64,000 bases of DNA from Epiperipatus broadwayi (lineage: Eukaryota > Onychophora > Udeonychophora > Euonychophora > Peripatidae): assembly GCA_028023455.1 (NCBI GenBank), contig JAQFVV010006197.1:17295254-17359253 (forward strand), in the 5' to 3' direction. A program made the position numbers and the translations under genes. Below are positions 1 to 13,500 of the stretch, one piece after another (the stretch's first letter is position 1; every line of letters begins with the position of its first letter). The notes beneath the pieces were generated by a model that searched no databases, was not told the DNA's origin, and worked only from the letters and a program-made list of their open reading frames with translations.

Positions 1-322
1 TTTAAAGGTGAAAAAAAAACAAGTATTCCCGACGCAATGAAACTTTCGAACAATTATATATATTTAATATTTACAAATATATATACGCACAATCCACGCA
101 ATTTAATATATATAAATTCATGAATATTTTATCATGAATTTATTTAGAGAATTGATCAATTTTAAACTAAACTAATTAATTTTGCTACGCATTTGAAATA
201 AGTTATTCATTATGGAAATTAGCGTGGATTGAACGTATAAAGCCCCATTGCATCGGAAATTTAAGGTTAGTATTAGGGTAAATAACATGAAGCTAGGATC
301 GAACTCAGATCCGACTGCTTCA
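1..322 (-). repeat. 3' LTR of Ty3/gypsy-like element (cut by window edge)
   Basis: This stretch is nearly identical to 2263-2584 and similar to 2873-3215. All three copies end at the same point, CTGCTTCA, and then diverge. Read on the minus strand the repeat starts TGAAGCAGTC. A purine run lies immediately before it, as expected for the 3' LTR of an element transcribed on the minus strand. The start of the LTR (plus-strand TGATGCC end) lies left of the window. Assignment as an LTR rather than a simple repeat rests on the polypurine tract, the TG...CA ends and the gag remnant between copies. Confidence 0.65.
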
Positions 323-336
323 TTTCTTTTCACTTC
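323..336 (-). other. polypurine tract next to 3' LTR
   Basis: On the minus strand the bases read GAAGTGAAAAGAAA and abut the TG of the LTR. In LTR retrotransposons this site primes plus-strand DNA synthesis. Its position fixes the orientation of the element as minus. A clear primer-binding site next to the other LTR (below 1997) was not recognised. Confidence 0.5.
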
Positions 337-598
337 AAAAAAAAACAATGAAAAAAAAAAGACTTTACTTACGCAGGATATAGTTGCATAAGTGTATAGA
401 CTCTGGGAGAACAGCCTGAGTGTGAATAATATAACCTGCCCAAACTACAAAAATTATACATGTCTCACTGCGATCAATTTTTTGAATATTCAACTTATAT
501 TAAGTTTAATAAATCGGTCCGTTTATCAAGTCTCATTTTTCCTATGGTCATGTCAGTTGGTCTTCTGTATATATATATATCTGTCTCTACCGTTTATC

Positions 599-1666
599 TT
601 ACTGTTTCCCTGGATCAGGTGGTACATATTGTTTTAACTGTCTGGCATTGTAATGGTCATAGTCCTGGTCTTTCCTGGTTGGCGTCAAGTTCCCATAGTT
701 TATTGCAGTCAAAAAGTCTATGGTCTTTTCTATTGACATAGGGCACATCCCAAGCATGACTCTTTGGATCCATGGGGGTAAATGATGTCTAATCGTCCGG
801 ATGATGTGTTGGTCCTCATATTTGAAGGCTGTGAGGGATTTGAATGTGGTCACTTGCTGGATGAAGTAAGCTGCATATCCCTGTCTGTAGTTTTCTTGAT
901 ACTTCTGTGTGTTCAGTCTATGCAAGATTCCCTCCTGCCTTTCCTGACTCCAATATTTTTTTAAGATGGCATTTTCATATCCTTGGATCGTGGTAGGTGG
1001 TTTTTTTAATAGCTTCCACTATGCCTTGGCAGCTTCTCTTAAGTAGTGGCTCGCTATGATAACCTTTTCTTTTTCTGCTACAGTGTATAGGCAAAAAAAA
1101 TCCTTAATGCTGTCTATGTGATCTATTGGATTTTCTTCTGGACTTCCCCTAAAAATTTGAACTTCCACAGAAGATATAATGGATGGTCTCGGTAGATTTC
1201 TTGGACTCATTTCGGGGTTTGTCTTCCATGTAGTCTGAACATCTTCCTTTTCCCTCTCTGTATTTGGATCAGCTTCTTCCACTGTTTCGTGACTGACCTC
1301 ATCTTCACTGTCATCTTCTTTGCTGTCCACAACTTCTTTTGGTGTGGTCTGATCATCATTTTTTTTTGGAGCTTTGTAAGTGCCTATTGCTTGAGGATGC
1401 TTTGCAATTTCTGGGTTGGTTTGGATGCCTCGTGCTTCCTCAAGCCTTAAAATTCTTTCCATCATCATCATCATTATTTTTCGATCTTCTCTCATTTCTT
1501 CGAGGATCATATGAAAACTCTCTCGATCATCTTGAGCCGTCTTTCTGCTTTGATGGTTGCGCTTTTTTTTACTGATATGATTCTTAAAAGTGATCTCTCA
1601 TTCACTGGGGGTGGTTGAAGGCACATCACTATCATCAGTCAATCCTTGATCTAATTGTTCTTCCAT
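599..1666 (-). pseudogene. Ty3/gypsy-like gag remnant
   Basis: An open frame of about 356 codons runs from an ATG at 1666 to a stop at 599, interrupted in frame by a TGA near 1598 and a TAG at 1019-1021. The middle carries the retrotransposon gag pattern: VQIFRGSPEENPIDHI, then EKEKVIIASHYLREAA, followed after the TAG by a tryptophan and a YW-SQ-Q-G-L-L block. An acidic, glutamate/serine-rich linker (residues about 90-130) precedes this domain. No CCHC zinc knuckle, protease, reverse transcriptase or integrase is present before the 3' LTR. The element is therefore either a non-autonomous derivative or an internally deleted copy. Gag would form the particle in which reverse transcription occurs. 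Confidence 0.65.
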
Positions 1667-1996
1667 CTTTGCAAGTGAATCAATATAATAAACAACGTGA
1701 ATTAACTTATAGTACTCTCTGTATGCTTAAAAAATATTTTTTCTTTAGTAATTTTAACTAGGTATCTGACTACAGGTCCATTGTCCCAATCTTCATTAGC
1801 TGCTGCATATTATTTCCCCAATCTATGTAATCTGCTTTTTTTTTTTTTTCGGGACTTTAGGAACCGTAGCCAGATTCCTGATGTTTTAGCCCTCTATCAT
1901 GATGAAATACAATTTATACGCACAGAGTTCACTGCACTACTCGACAACAAAAGCTAGCCTTTTTCCTGACTTTTCAGGGCTATATATACTATTCAC

Positions 1997-2584
1997 TGAT
2001 GCCTCCGGCTAGCGCTCATTTTATTATCAATGTGTTTTTTTATAATTAGTTGTTTTCAAATACATTCCCTCGATAAGGCTTTCAAACTAATTAGCTTGAA
2101 TTCCTTCTCTAATTAAAAATGAATTCTTAAAATCTGAAAATGATTTAATTAGAAAAATGAATCTTTATCTTTTTCCAATTCATAAAGCTTTACTATTGTT
2201 TTTAAGAATTTTAAAGCTTATTGAAGGAATGTAGCTTTTAATCACCGAAACTTTACAAATTATTTAAAGGTGAAAAAAAAACAAGTATTCCCGACGCAAT
2301 GAAACTTTCGAACAATTATATATATTTAATATTTACAAATATATATACGCACAATCCACGCAATTTAATATATATAAATTCATGAATATTTTATCATGCA
2401 TTTATTTAGAGAATTGATCAATTTTAAACTAAACTAATTAATTTTGCTACGCATTTGAAATAAGTTATTCATTATGGAAATTAGCGTGGATTGAACGTAT
2501 AAAGCCCCATTGCATCGGAAATTTAAGGTTAGTATTAGGGTAAATAACATGAAGCTAGGATTGAACTCAGATCCGACTGCTTCA
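1997..2584 (-). repeat. 5' LTR of Ty3/gypsy-like element
   Basis: This 588-bp unit starts TGATGCC and ends CTGCTTCA on the plus strand, so it has TG/CA ends in either reading. Its right part is almost identical to the copy at the window start, and the gag remnant lies between the two. Near its right end is the motif TTGAACTCAGATCC, which is TTCGA-like on the minus strand and resembles a pol III B box. This may be coincidental. Confidence 0.6.
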
Positions 2585-2589
2585 GTATC

Positions 2590-3215
2590 TGATGCCTTCA
2601 GGCTAGCGCTTCTTTCATTATCAATGTTACAAAATCTACTAGTTGTTTTTAGATACATTCCTTCAATAAGGCTTTCAAAATTCATTAACTTGAATTAATT
2701 TTCTAATTAGAAAATGAATTGTTAAAATCAGAAAAATGATTTTAATTAGGAAATCCTTACATTTTAAATACTTATCTTTTTTTTAATTAATAAAACTTTA
2801 ACCATTGTTTTGGAAAGGGAAAATCTGAAAGCTTATCGAAAGAATGTAGCTTTTAATCACTAAAAATTTAACAAATTATTTAAAAGTAAAATAAACATTC
2901 CTGACGCAATGAAATTCTCGAACAATTACATATATTTAAATATTTATAAATATATACGCACAATCCACGCAGATGTAATATATATAAATTCATGAATAAT
3001 TTTATCATGAATTTATTAATAGCATTGATTAATTTAAACTCAAACGAATTAATTTTAACACACATTTATGTAATAGTTTTTCTTTATGGAAATTAGCGTG
3101 GATTGAACATATAAAGCCCCATTGCATCGGAAATTTAAGGTTAGTACTAGGGTTTGAAGTGGGCTTATGGCTAGATGTCATGAAGCTAGGATCGAACTCA
3201 GATCCGACTGCTTCA
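2590..3215 (-). repeat. additional (solo) LTR, diverged
   Basis: A third copy of the LTR, 626 bp and visibly more diverged, follows the 5' LTR after a 5-bp spacer (GTATC, 2585-2589). It has the same TGATGCC start and CTGCTTCA end. It may be a solo LTR from an older insertion or the product of recombination in a tandem element. No matching target-site duplication was seen. Confidence 0.55.
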
Positions 3216-4460
3216 ATATAAAACCACACAATTAAAATACTTTTAAGTGAATTTATATATAATCTTACATATAAAATCTGGAGTTACAAATAACAAATAT
3301 TATGCATATGTTATTTTAATTTATAAATTACAAGTTTAATTAAAAATATATTTTAGATTTCTCTTTATGTTAAGATTATGCAATTGTAAAATATAAATCA
3401 TAATCTTAATATAATAATAATCAGATTATTATATATAAATATTTCAAATGTTTTTTCATTCTTGCAACAAAGATTAATACAGTGAAGCAGTGATATAGGT
3501 ATATTAATATACATTATTTCAATTATATGCTATTCAAAAAAAAATCTATAAAATTCATAAATTTTAAAAAATGGCAGTAGTCATTTTTCTTTTTTAGAGT
3601 GCAGAACACAATCATATTTATTAATAATATTTCTTTGGCTTTTATTGTAAGCATATACATTTTATTCTTCATTTTATTATCCTTTCTGAATTTGATGTAT
3701 AATATTTTGTAGTAATAAAATATTTTCTGAAAGTAATGCTAAAGTCAAAATGGACTTTAAAAGATCAAAACAACTGGAGGATATAGTCTCCTGATAACAA
3801 GATTGTTATTATGTTTCCACAGGAAAAAAAAAATTATTAAAGAAAAAAATACCACCCAGAGAATAATTAATTGTGATGAATATTGGAATTTCACTATTCA
3901 TTTTGTTTAAATAAATAAAAAGTACAAGTTTTTTTTTATTAGTTTCATTTTTTGAATGAATATGAATATACACACAATAAATATATATGTAAATGTGTCC
4001 TTTCAATTTATTATTAATAACTGCATTTTAAATTTTTTAAAGATTTGTTTATACTATAATCTTAATTCATATATGCGTACTACATATATAAAAAAAGCAT
4101 GAGTATTATATATATGTCCACTGTCCACTTGCAGTTCAATAAGTAATACATATGGGGGAAGGGTCTTGGAACAAAATAGTGGATATTGCAATTCCACTAT
4201 AAATGGATAACCATGATCATTATTATGGCTGCATTAGTATCCAAAACTGTTTGCTAATGTTTCAACAATATCTCAGTTATTTTATTCAGAGCAATAGAGA
4301 ACAATTCTGGGTATGATGCATAGCTCGAATAACAATTATCACTATTCATCTACTAGTCTTCATTGCAGGAATGATCTTTTATTTGTCCTTAAATATGGAA
4401 AAAATTATAAGAACATTTGATATCTTCTATAAATTTATAAACCAGTTACTCATTGCTTAC
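3216..4460. other. AT-rich stretch without recognised gene
   Basis: This is intron or intergenic DNA downstream of the last exon found for the reductase gene. I searched the minus strand for the next exon (expected to contain the conserved proline-glycine after the YxxxK helix) and found none. Only TA-rich simple sequence and scattered short ORFs are visible. Confidence 0.5.
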
Positions 4461-4536
4461 CTGGTTGTTCAATTTATGATTAAGAGCAACACTGAGAACA
4501 TCTGTTGCATATTTTGAAGAACTGTATGGTTGTACA
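4461..4536 (-). CDS. HSD17B7: HSD17B7-like exon 6
   Basis: The exon has 76 nt and encodes [17 protein letters not shown], which contains the catalytic Tyr-x-x-x-Lys. The acceptor is TTTCAG and the donor GTAAGC, ending on a codon boundary. It is the last exon found in the window. Confidence 0.88.
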
Positions 4537-7500
4537 CTGAAATGAATTTTAATTTAATAAGAATAAATGTCAAAACATTTAAAAGACTAATCTCTAAAAT
4601 GACATAATTATTACCCTTTATTATGCTCTATATCATTAATATCAAAATATTCCTTCTTAGCATTACTTGACGAAGTCCAAATTAGCTGACTGGGTCGAGA
4701 TTGACCTAGAATATCTTCCAATTTTCGAATCTACAATAATAATAATTGCTATTTAAAAAAAGGTTTAAGTATGTATATATATATAATATTAAAATACTAT
4801 AACAGAAATGAAATATGTTAAAATGAAATTAAATAGACAAAGTATACTTTTGACATGTTGAAAGTATACTTGGTCTATTTAATTTCATTTAACATATTTA
4901 ATCATTGTAGTAGTATTTTCATATTATTACAGAGAACCTAGATATTATATATATATAAATATACACACATACACTCATATATACATAAGACACCAAAACT
5001 AACAAAATTAATAATGAAAAAAGATAATAATAAAATACTCCTAGTACTATTTAATTGTGATTCCTAAAAATGTACATTTAAAATAATAAAAAAGAAAGAC
5101 ATGAGTGATATTTTTTTCTCCTTCTCTTCCATCTTGAGTAATAGCAAAGCTTCAAGTTATGTAGAATTAAAATCATATTCATTTTTACATTTCATTAGAG
5201 TCACTATAATGAATTTTTAAGTAGTCATTTTCTTTAAGTTATATTTTTAATATAATGTCTATTTGGTGGAAGTTTGATCTAGGATTTCATTTCATGACTG
5301 TCGTCAGGAAATTTGGAGAACTCATAGTTTTTCTTCTACTCTTCAATGTACAGTAGGCTGCTGTTGTAATTATCTTCTACATTCATCGCTTTGAAAAAAC
5401 TGATACCTGTTTTGGAGATTATTAAGAACATTGTATCAGTCCCTTTCACAAACTAGCACTTTACTGCAACTTTTTGTTTATTTAAACCTTATTCTTTTAA
5501 TTTGGTGTTTTTTTTTTGTTTAGATTTTTCTATAAATTTTTATCTCTGGAATTAACTTGTATTTTGCTTATTAATCTAATTAAATGCCAAAATACAAATA
5601 AATATAGAAGAGTTTCTCTTTTTTTAAATTAATCATACCAAAATCATAAAAGAATTCTTTTCACTTAATCGTGTATAATTGCAGGATTAAAATTTTTTTT
5701 CCTACTAATCTCTAAAAAAAAATATTTTTTTACCTAAATAATTTATTTTTAGTTTTTTCCTCTTTTAATGATTATGTAATCCCCCCCCCTTTTTTTTTTT
5801 GACTAAAATGTTCTATCTTAAAAAAAAAAATAAACAACTTTAATTATAATAATTAACAATGTAAAACCCAATCCATAAGACACAAAAAAAGAAAAAAAAA
5901 TATTTTCATTTAAATATTTATCTCTACCCTTGTATGCTTTGAATATTAAAGAGAAATTGAGGTGGGAGGGGGTAGGGCAAAATAGATATTTAAATTATCA
6001 GTTACAATGCTTTATATTTCAATATCTTAAAAAGTTATAAAGAAATGATTTAGGGTATTAAAAAAAATTGCATGTTAAAAAATGAAAGTTTTTTTTTTTA
6101 ATGTGAAATTTTAATAAATATAACCATATATATATATTTAGGCAACTTAATCCTTTTACATTAATAATATAGTTGGAATGTTTAATGTGCATTGACAGCT
6201 TGTTCATTTTATATTCATACATGAAAACAAGAATATCCAGAAATATGTATTCGAGTATGCATTCATTTCATGGCAGAGATCAAGAATGAAATATATTACT
6301 ATAACATGTATATGAATAAAAATTGATATTATCTTCAGAAATATTGAGATTTGATATGAAATGATTAAGAGAATATTTGAGTGAGGCTTAGAACTACTTA
6401 GTTAGAAATGAAGTATTTGAGTTAAATAATAAAAATAACAATTATATTGAATCAATGAAGATTTTTAGTATTAAGTTTTTAATATACATGTGCAATAGTA
6501 TGATAGAAGAACTTTAAATGAAATACAATAAATGATGTTTGAAGTTAATGAAATAATAAAAAACATAAAGCAGACATTTGAAGTTAGGGGTTTTGAATCG
6601 ATTTTTAATCTGGAGTGAAATATTCATTCAAACTCAAGATGTTTTGATATAAAATAGGAAATGTTTATGTATTTAATAATTAATACAAGAAATTTAGCTA
6701 TATCATTGCAAGTCTAATTGCTATCTAAGTAATATTGAAAGTTTCCATAATTGCCATAGATTTGAAATGAAATAATGAGATTGCATTAATATGCTTTGGC
6801 ACAGGATAGTTGAAAAGGACAAATCTGTTAGCACAAATACACTTTTGTGAAACAGGATAGAGTTATAAATTAAGATAAAGGGTTAGTTTATGAATAAGTA
6901 AAATTATTAATGTTAAAAACTGAACTGTAATAAAAGAAGTAAAGTTTATTCAACTGAAAATATAAATATGCTAGTTACAATTTATTGTGTAGTTGTTTTT
7001 TGAAGATAAATCTGAGATGGAGATGAAATCATCCCATGAAACCAAAAAACAAATACTGGGGTAAAACACAAGCACAATATCTACCTTGTGTGGATATCTT
7101 ATCTGGTCAGATAGATGACTCTCAGTTAGGAATCACCTTTAAAGTTCACAGACACAGGTTATCTTTATTAACTTACTATTCATTGTTTTGGATTATATAC
7201 ATAGAACATTCATAAAACTGTTGCTTAATGGTGATTGTTGACTATTATTATATATATCATACATATTTATAAGTGCCATATTTTTAGCAAGCATTTATTC
7301 ACAATAATTTTTTAATAAATACAGTAAATAATTATTATTTACTTTTTATTAAATTAGAAATTATTACATTTCTTAGCTTAAAATCTATCCATAATAATTT
7401 TTATATAGGAGAATGATAATCTCAATTTTTTTATAGTTCCTTAATTTCAACTCATATGCCACAGTTTTATATTTATGGAAATTATAATTAAAGCTGACTT

Positions 7501-10500
7501 TCCATAAAATTATAAACAAGTAAAAGGTATGCTAAAAATTCCCAAGATGCAATTTTACCAATCAAACCTCACATAACTCATAAATATATTATATGGTTTG
7601 CTGTTTTTTTACTTATTCCAACTGTATATTTGAAATGTAAGGTTTTGTTAATTGTAATTTCTAAAATAGAAGCGTGTAGCACCTGAATAGAAAGAGCTGA
7701 AAATTAAGAGATAAAGATTATTATACCTTGCAAATATATTCAAACTTTCCTGAATTTAAAGCCTATATCTTAGATTAAAAAATATATAATTTCCAATCTA
7801 ATAAAAAATGATTAATAACCATTTATATAATGCATGGTACTTTTAAAGTAAATTTGTATAAAGTATACAACAATAAATACCAAAGTAGGATTGAAATATA
7901 TTTTAGAAATTATCAGCATTTTTAAAAAAATCTACAACAGTATATTTGAAATGTTAGAATGACCATTAGTTGTAGATTCAGACATATAAATATGTTCAAG
8001 TATATACATATTTCATTTTTACTTACCAAAACAAAATGCCCAAAAACATTAGTTGCAAAAATATTGTTTATGCCGTCTTCAGTTTTTTCATCACTTTGGT
8101 GCAAGAGATTTTCTCCAGTCAAAAACATATGAAAAACATTCCTATTAATTATATATATGTAAATTTTATAAAATAAATAACATCCTGTTTACAAATAAAT
8201 TTTTATATTAAAGGTAAAGTTTATAAAAAATGAATTTAATGATAATTTCTGCCTATTCAGAATATAAATTATAAGTATGCTTATAGACTATAATGAGCAT
8301 CACATTTAATAGTAATATGTATTTCTTCTTTACACACTTTAAAATAAAAAAAGCAAATTTTACTCAAAATAAATAAAATTAAAGCCTATGCTAATCTGTG
8401 GTCAATTGATATATGGGGTTTGGCACAATTGTTGAAGAGGATTTCTTTGAAATTGTTTTTGTGTTTGGTTATTATATATCTCATTGACAATAATATTTGA
8501 TTTAAAAAAAAAAAAGTAATATGTTAGAAAATATCATAACTTTATAAAATAAATAAGCATACATACTTAGAAAAAATTCCTTTGATGAAGTTATCCCAGT
8601 TGATTTTTGTTACAGGCAATATACCAGCATTTAAAAATAAATAATCTATATGAACATACCTACAAGGGAAAAAACATTAAATTTAGGTTAATATATTTCT
8701 TTTCAATTTAACTAAAAAAAGAAAAAAATAATAATAATCATGTACTTTTCTTTAATCTCTTGAACTGCTTTAATGACAGATGAGATATTACTAACATCTA
8801 GTGTTACAACTGTGATCTCTGAATTTGGGTGGGATAATTCCAAATTTTTTTTGGCAATATTAGCTTTAAATAAATTCCGGCATGCCAGGCATATCCGCAA
8901 AGTAGAATCACCAATTAATAAACGTTCAGCAAGGGTTAAACCAATACCACTTAAAAAAAAAAGAAAATTTGATAAAATATCCATAGAAACAATTAATTCA
9001 ACATATACAACTCTCTGCAGAAGTTAAAAATACTATTTTCAGAATGTCAAGAAAATACTGTTCTTTCACATTCTCACATCTATAAAAATAACTTTCTGGG
9101 TTTAAATCCATATAAGAATTTGAGTTTGAAGTAATCCCCTCCCCCCTTTTACTTCAACAAAAGAGCTATTATATTTTATGAGGAAAAGTTGTTTAGCCTG
9201 AGGAATTGTCAATTAATAGAAACTGATAATTTTTTGGTAACATCAAAGGTTAAAGTTTATCTTTATTTCATGGATATTATCTCATTTCTATTCATTATAT
9301 ATATATAAATCGTAACTTTACAATATTACTGTAAATTGGCTATTATAAATTTAATATTGTAAAAATTTTATTCGCTTTAAATTTTTATAGTTAAGCAAGT
9401 ATATTCACTGCTGTCATTGGTTGTATAGCATAGAATATAATGATTATCGTGTTCAAATAGTATCTCATACTAATGCTTATGAGAAATATATAATTTTGTA
9501 AAACATTTTGAATGGCTTTCCAAGCAAATTTTTTTTGATAGACTTCTATATTTGTATAAAAAAAAATACATATACTCATATTTTATTGCTATTCTTATTA
9601 AAGAATAAAGTCATCAAATTGGATAAATCAAAAAAAGGTGCTCACACACATAAAACAAATAATTCAAAACAACAATTATAGAAAAGAATTATAGATCCAA
9701 CATTACAACACTAAAATATTTTAAAGTAAAGCAGTTATATTTCATATTACATTTTTAATAAGGAATAGAACAAACAGTTCATATATTTTATATTTTGTAT
9801 GCTTGTGGAAACTTATGTGTTTATATTTTTTTATGCAATGATTGATTTAGTTTGCTAGAATATTTATTAAACAATATTAATTATTTATTAACAGGCCAAA
9901 ATGTCTAACAACTATATAGTTTTACAATTTATTCATTTTAATAAATAAGGAAATAAAAGTGAAGCTATTTTCTTTTTTTTTTTTTCATTTTTGAATGATG
10001 TTTCTAAAGTTTTACCGCTTTGTTTCAAAAATCTTAACTTTAACATTTTGTCTGGCAGCACTATGATGACTTCATCCAATATTTCATGGACAAATGAAGA
10101 AACCTCCTTTGCATGATGGAGGATATTCTGTAATCCAGACATCATGTGATAACTGATATAAAAGCTGAAGTTTGGAAAATCCAGACAGTTGTAACAAATT
10201 CTTATTGCAATCAGGACCTAAACAGGTTCAAATTTTTAAATAGTCATTTTGCTTGCCATCTATAGGATAATTGGCTAGCTAAGTTGCCTTTGCTAGGCAA
10301 AATAGCCTCTCACCGTTCTAGGAGAAAGATGGATAACAACAAATAAATCAGAAACTATCATAAATTAAGTCATTAATTCTTTATTTCAAGAAATCTCATT
10401 TATTACAGTAAGCTGTTGGTAGAAAAATGGATAAATTGACTTATGGAATACTGTCTCACAACTTCAACAATAAATTGCTAGATTTCTTCAATTGAAAGTA

Positions 10501-13500
10501 ATTGTAAATAACTGATAATCGGAAAATTATATCTATTAACTTAAAATAAGTAATTGATGTTTATTTTCAAATTATTATAAAAATAATTATTTTCTTTACT
10601 ACAAGAAAGGATACGCATTTGTCTCAATGTTGTGAATGGTCCCATCTTTAATTACGTAAAGAAAAACTTTAAACAATTTTTTTTTCAGTCAAATATTCTT
10701 CCATAAACTTGTAGCTTAAGAGAAACAAACTGTGATTCAAAAAATAATGAAAATCGTTTTGTTATGGATGTTAATCTATTTGATTTATCAGATATGATCA
10801 GAATTACTGGCATTGTGAATTAAATATCTATGAACAAATTTTATATCAAATTAAGTAATGAATGCTAATCTTTTGGATAAAATTATAGTATCTATTCAAA
10901 TGAATTAAATCACTGCGTAGAATAAACTACAAATGTGTATGCAGTGCTTAAGGAATTGCATTGCAAATTATCAATGCTAAATATTTAAATTACATTCAAT
11001 GAATAATGGATTAGGAAAGCTAAATATTTAAATGCCACTCTTGAATTGTGAAATCCATGTGATAAGCAATCTTAAAATGAATTGAATGTAACTTACTTTG
11101 AATCAATAAGTATGATAAATGAATTTAGTAATCTTTATGCTGTGTCCAGAAAGGATTATATTACAAAGTGAAATTATTTGTATTTCACTTCATCGGTCTT
11201 GCTGTTATTTTAAAAGTGCTTGTAAATTCCCAACAACTCTGAAATATTTGGCAAGTACTAGTTCATTGGATAATTTTTAAATCGTCGTAACTGTTTATGA
11301 ATTATTTAACTCATTTTTTTTATAATTATTTCTTTCTTAGTTAATTAATATTATTATTATTATTATTAATGTAACGTTCAAATTTATTTATTCATAGATC
11401 ATATGAAATTAAGGAGAAAGGATTTCATCTTTTTTAACATATGTGCCTTTCTCATATATTACTATGCTATGTACAAGTAATATTTTATTTTAATATTATT
11501 ATTAGGTGATATTGAATGGGATTAAATGTGATTTCCCTTAGGTTTAGGTTGTATAAACATAGCAACTATTAAACTTATATAAAACTGTGCTATATTGCAA
11601 TTATTGTATGTTTTATGGGTTCTTAAGTTTAACATCAAAGTTAAAATGGAATTAATCATTCTTACGTAGATAATATATCTGCAAGAAATATTTTATAAAT
11701 CACTCTTACATGTTAGTATTAATTTTTCACTGCTATATAGTATGTAACAAAACATCCTAATGATCTAGTTATAATTTGTTAGTGGAGTAGAACTCCTAAT
11801 GTTTAAGCCTGCAAATGAATCCTGTACTGAATCTTGAGATAAAATAAATAAAACCTAATGTGGTAAATATCATCTAGGTATGCTAAGCAATGATTGTACT
11901 TGCTTCTCTTAAAAGAGTGAAAACTTCTCCAGCATTATTGAGGTTGATTAATAATTGATTAGTTAGTAAAACAAACCAATTAAAAACAACTATAAAACCT
12001 TTAGCTTTTATGATGATGATGATGATGATGATTACTATTATTATTATTATTTTGAAATAATAAACAACCTATTCCTATTAAATATTAGCATTTTCACAAC
12101 ACTATTTGATAACACACTTTTCATATTCCAAATTCAAATTAGATTTAGGAAACAAACAGTAATATTTATTAGACATATTATATAATTTTCTTATTGTTAT
12201 TATTAATTTTATATTATGTAATAAAGTAATTGTTAATTTTTTTTCCATACTTCTCTTTGGTTATTATTAAAGAAATATTGTCATTGCATATTCATGATAT
12301 AAAAATGATATTTAAGATATTAGCTTACACATAAAATCTATATGATTTAAATACATCATTATTGTATTGATGCCATCTGAATTATAAAAGTATTGGGTAA
12401 GATGATATAAAAAAAATCTCTTTTACATTGTCATATCCTAAAATGCATAAACACACTTTATATCCATGCATTTATTTTCTTATTTTATATAACCCTGAAA
12501 TAAATCATTAATCAACTTTATTTTTAAAGTTGCTTGCCTTAGTTTTAAAACATAGATTGAGTTATTCTTACTTAGTTTTTATAATAAGAAACAATATATT
12601 TGTAAGGACTTTTATTATTAAATAGAATAAGATTAAGAGTACACATAATATGATAAAACCCTGAGAAATTTATTTATTGTTTTATTAAATGTGAATTGAT
12701 TATTAAAGTATAGAATAGTTTTAGCTTATGTGGAAAATAAATAGATTTATATGCATAGCAAATTGCAAGTTAAGTTTCAGATAATGATCACAATTCTTCC
12801 ACATTATCAACCTTGGTCAGCTCAACCACATTTGCCACATTATTGCGAACGATATATATATGTTTTCACAATGCAATCTACAGGTGCCTAGGATAAGGTC
12901 AATTGCCTTTTTCATGTGTGTGGTGAAAGGGAGACTTAATTGTACAGTAAAAATGACTTCTGAGAAACAAAGTATAAAATGCAAATGTAATCTCTTTGGT
13001 ATTTTAGAATTTCATCATAATATCACTTCAGTACATATTGTTTAATGAGTAAAATATTAATAAGCATATTGCTTCTAAGGCCATTCCATCAATCTTTTCT
13101 ACAGACATGCAACATTCTGCTCTACTCATTTATTATTTTACTGATAGCCTTTGGATCAATCCCCCCCCCCAAAAAAAAAAAATTTGAGAATTATACCATC
13201 ATCAATTTCTTTATAATATATATCACATTTTCATCTGTTATTAATTGACTGCTGAATGAAATTCTCTTCACTTTCCATTTGTATGGTTTGCACTTTATTC
13301 TGCAACTCTCACTGCTAAATCCCAAAGATATACACCAACAAGATTATAAATTACAAAGTATATCAATTGTCTGCACAAATAATCATTATTACTTATTTGC
13401 CAAAAAACAAGTCCCACACAAGTACTTTTTCCTTTATGTTTCAAAAATTTGTATTTAATTACACCTAAACTTTTTTCTTATCCTATAATGTTCTGCTTAC

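Larger units (their letters stand above)
8950..13259 (-). other. HSD17B7-like intron 1, 3' part
   Basis: AT-rich intron DNA. A short minus-strand ORF at 9933-10145 and the sequence upstream of it (10160-10330, with TTGCCTAGCAAAGGC) have a less skewed composition than their surroundings and may be an old repeat. They match no family I know. Triplet repeats TTA (about 11350) and TGA/TTA (12010-12052) occur. Confidence 0.4.

Noticed and set aside
460-964. Plus-strand ORFs opposite the gag remnant
   Set aside because: They are shadows of the minus-strand gag frame.
1997-2640. CTGATG words at the LTR starts as a further hammerhead
   Set aside because: The words read CTGATGCC, with no CUGAUGA core, no GAAA at the right distance and no stem I partner.
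3216-4440. Missing C-terminal exons of the HSD17B7-like gene
   Set aside because: No frame on the minus strand shows the expected post-YxxxK sequence with splice sites; the remaining exons are taken to lie left of the window.
9933-10145. Minus-strand ORF of 70 codons in intron 1 as a gene
   Set aside because: No recognised domain, homopolymer-encoded lysine run, and it lies within an intron of another gene on the same strand.
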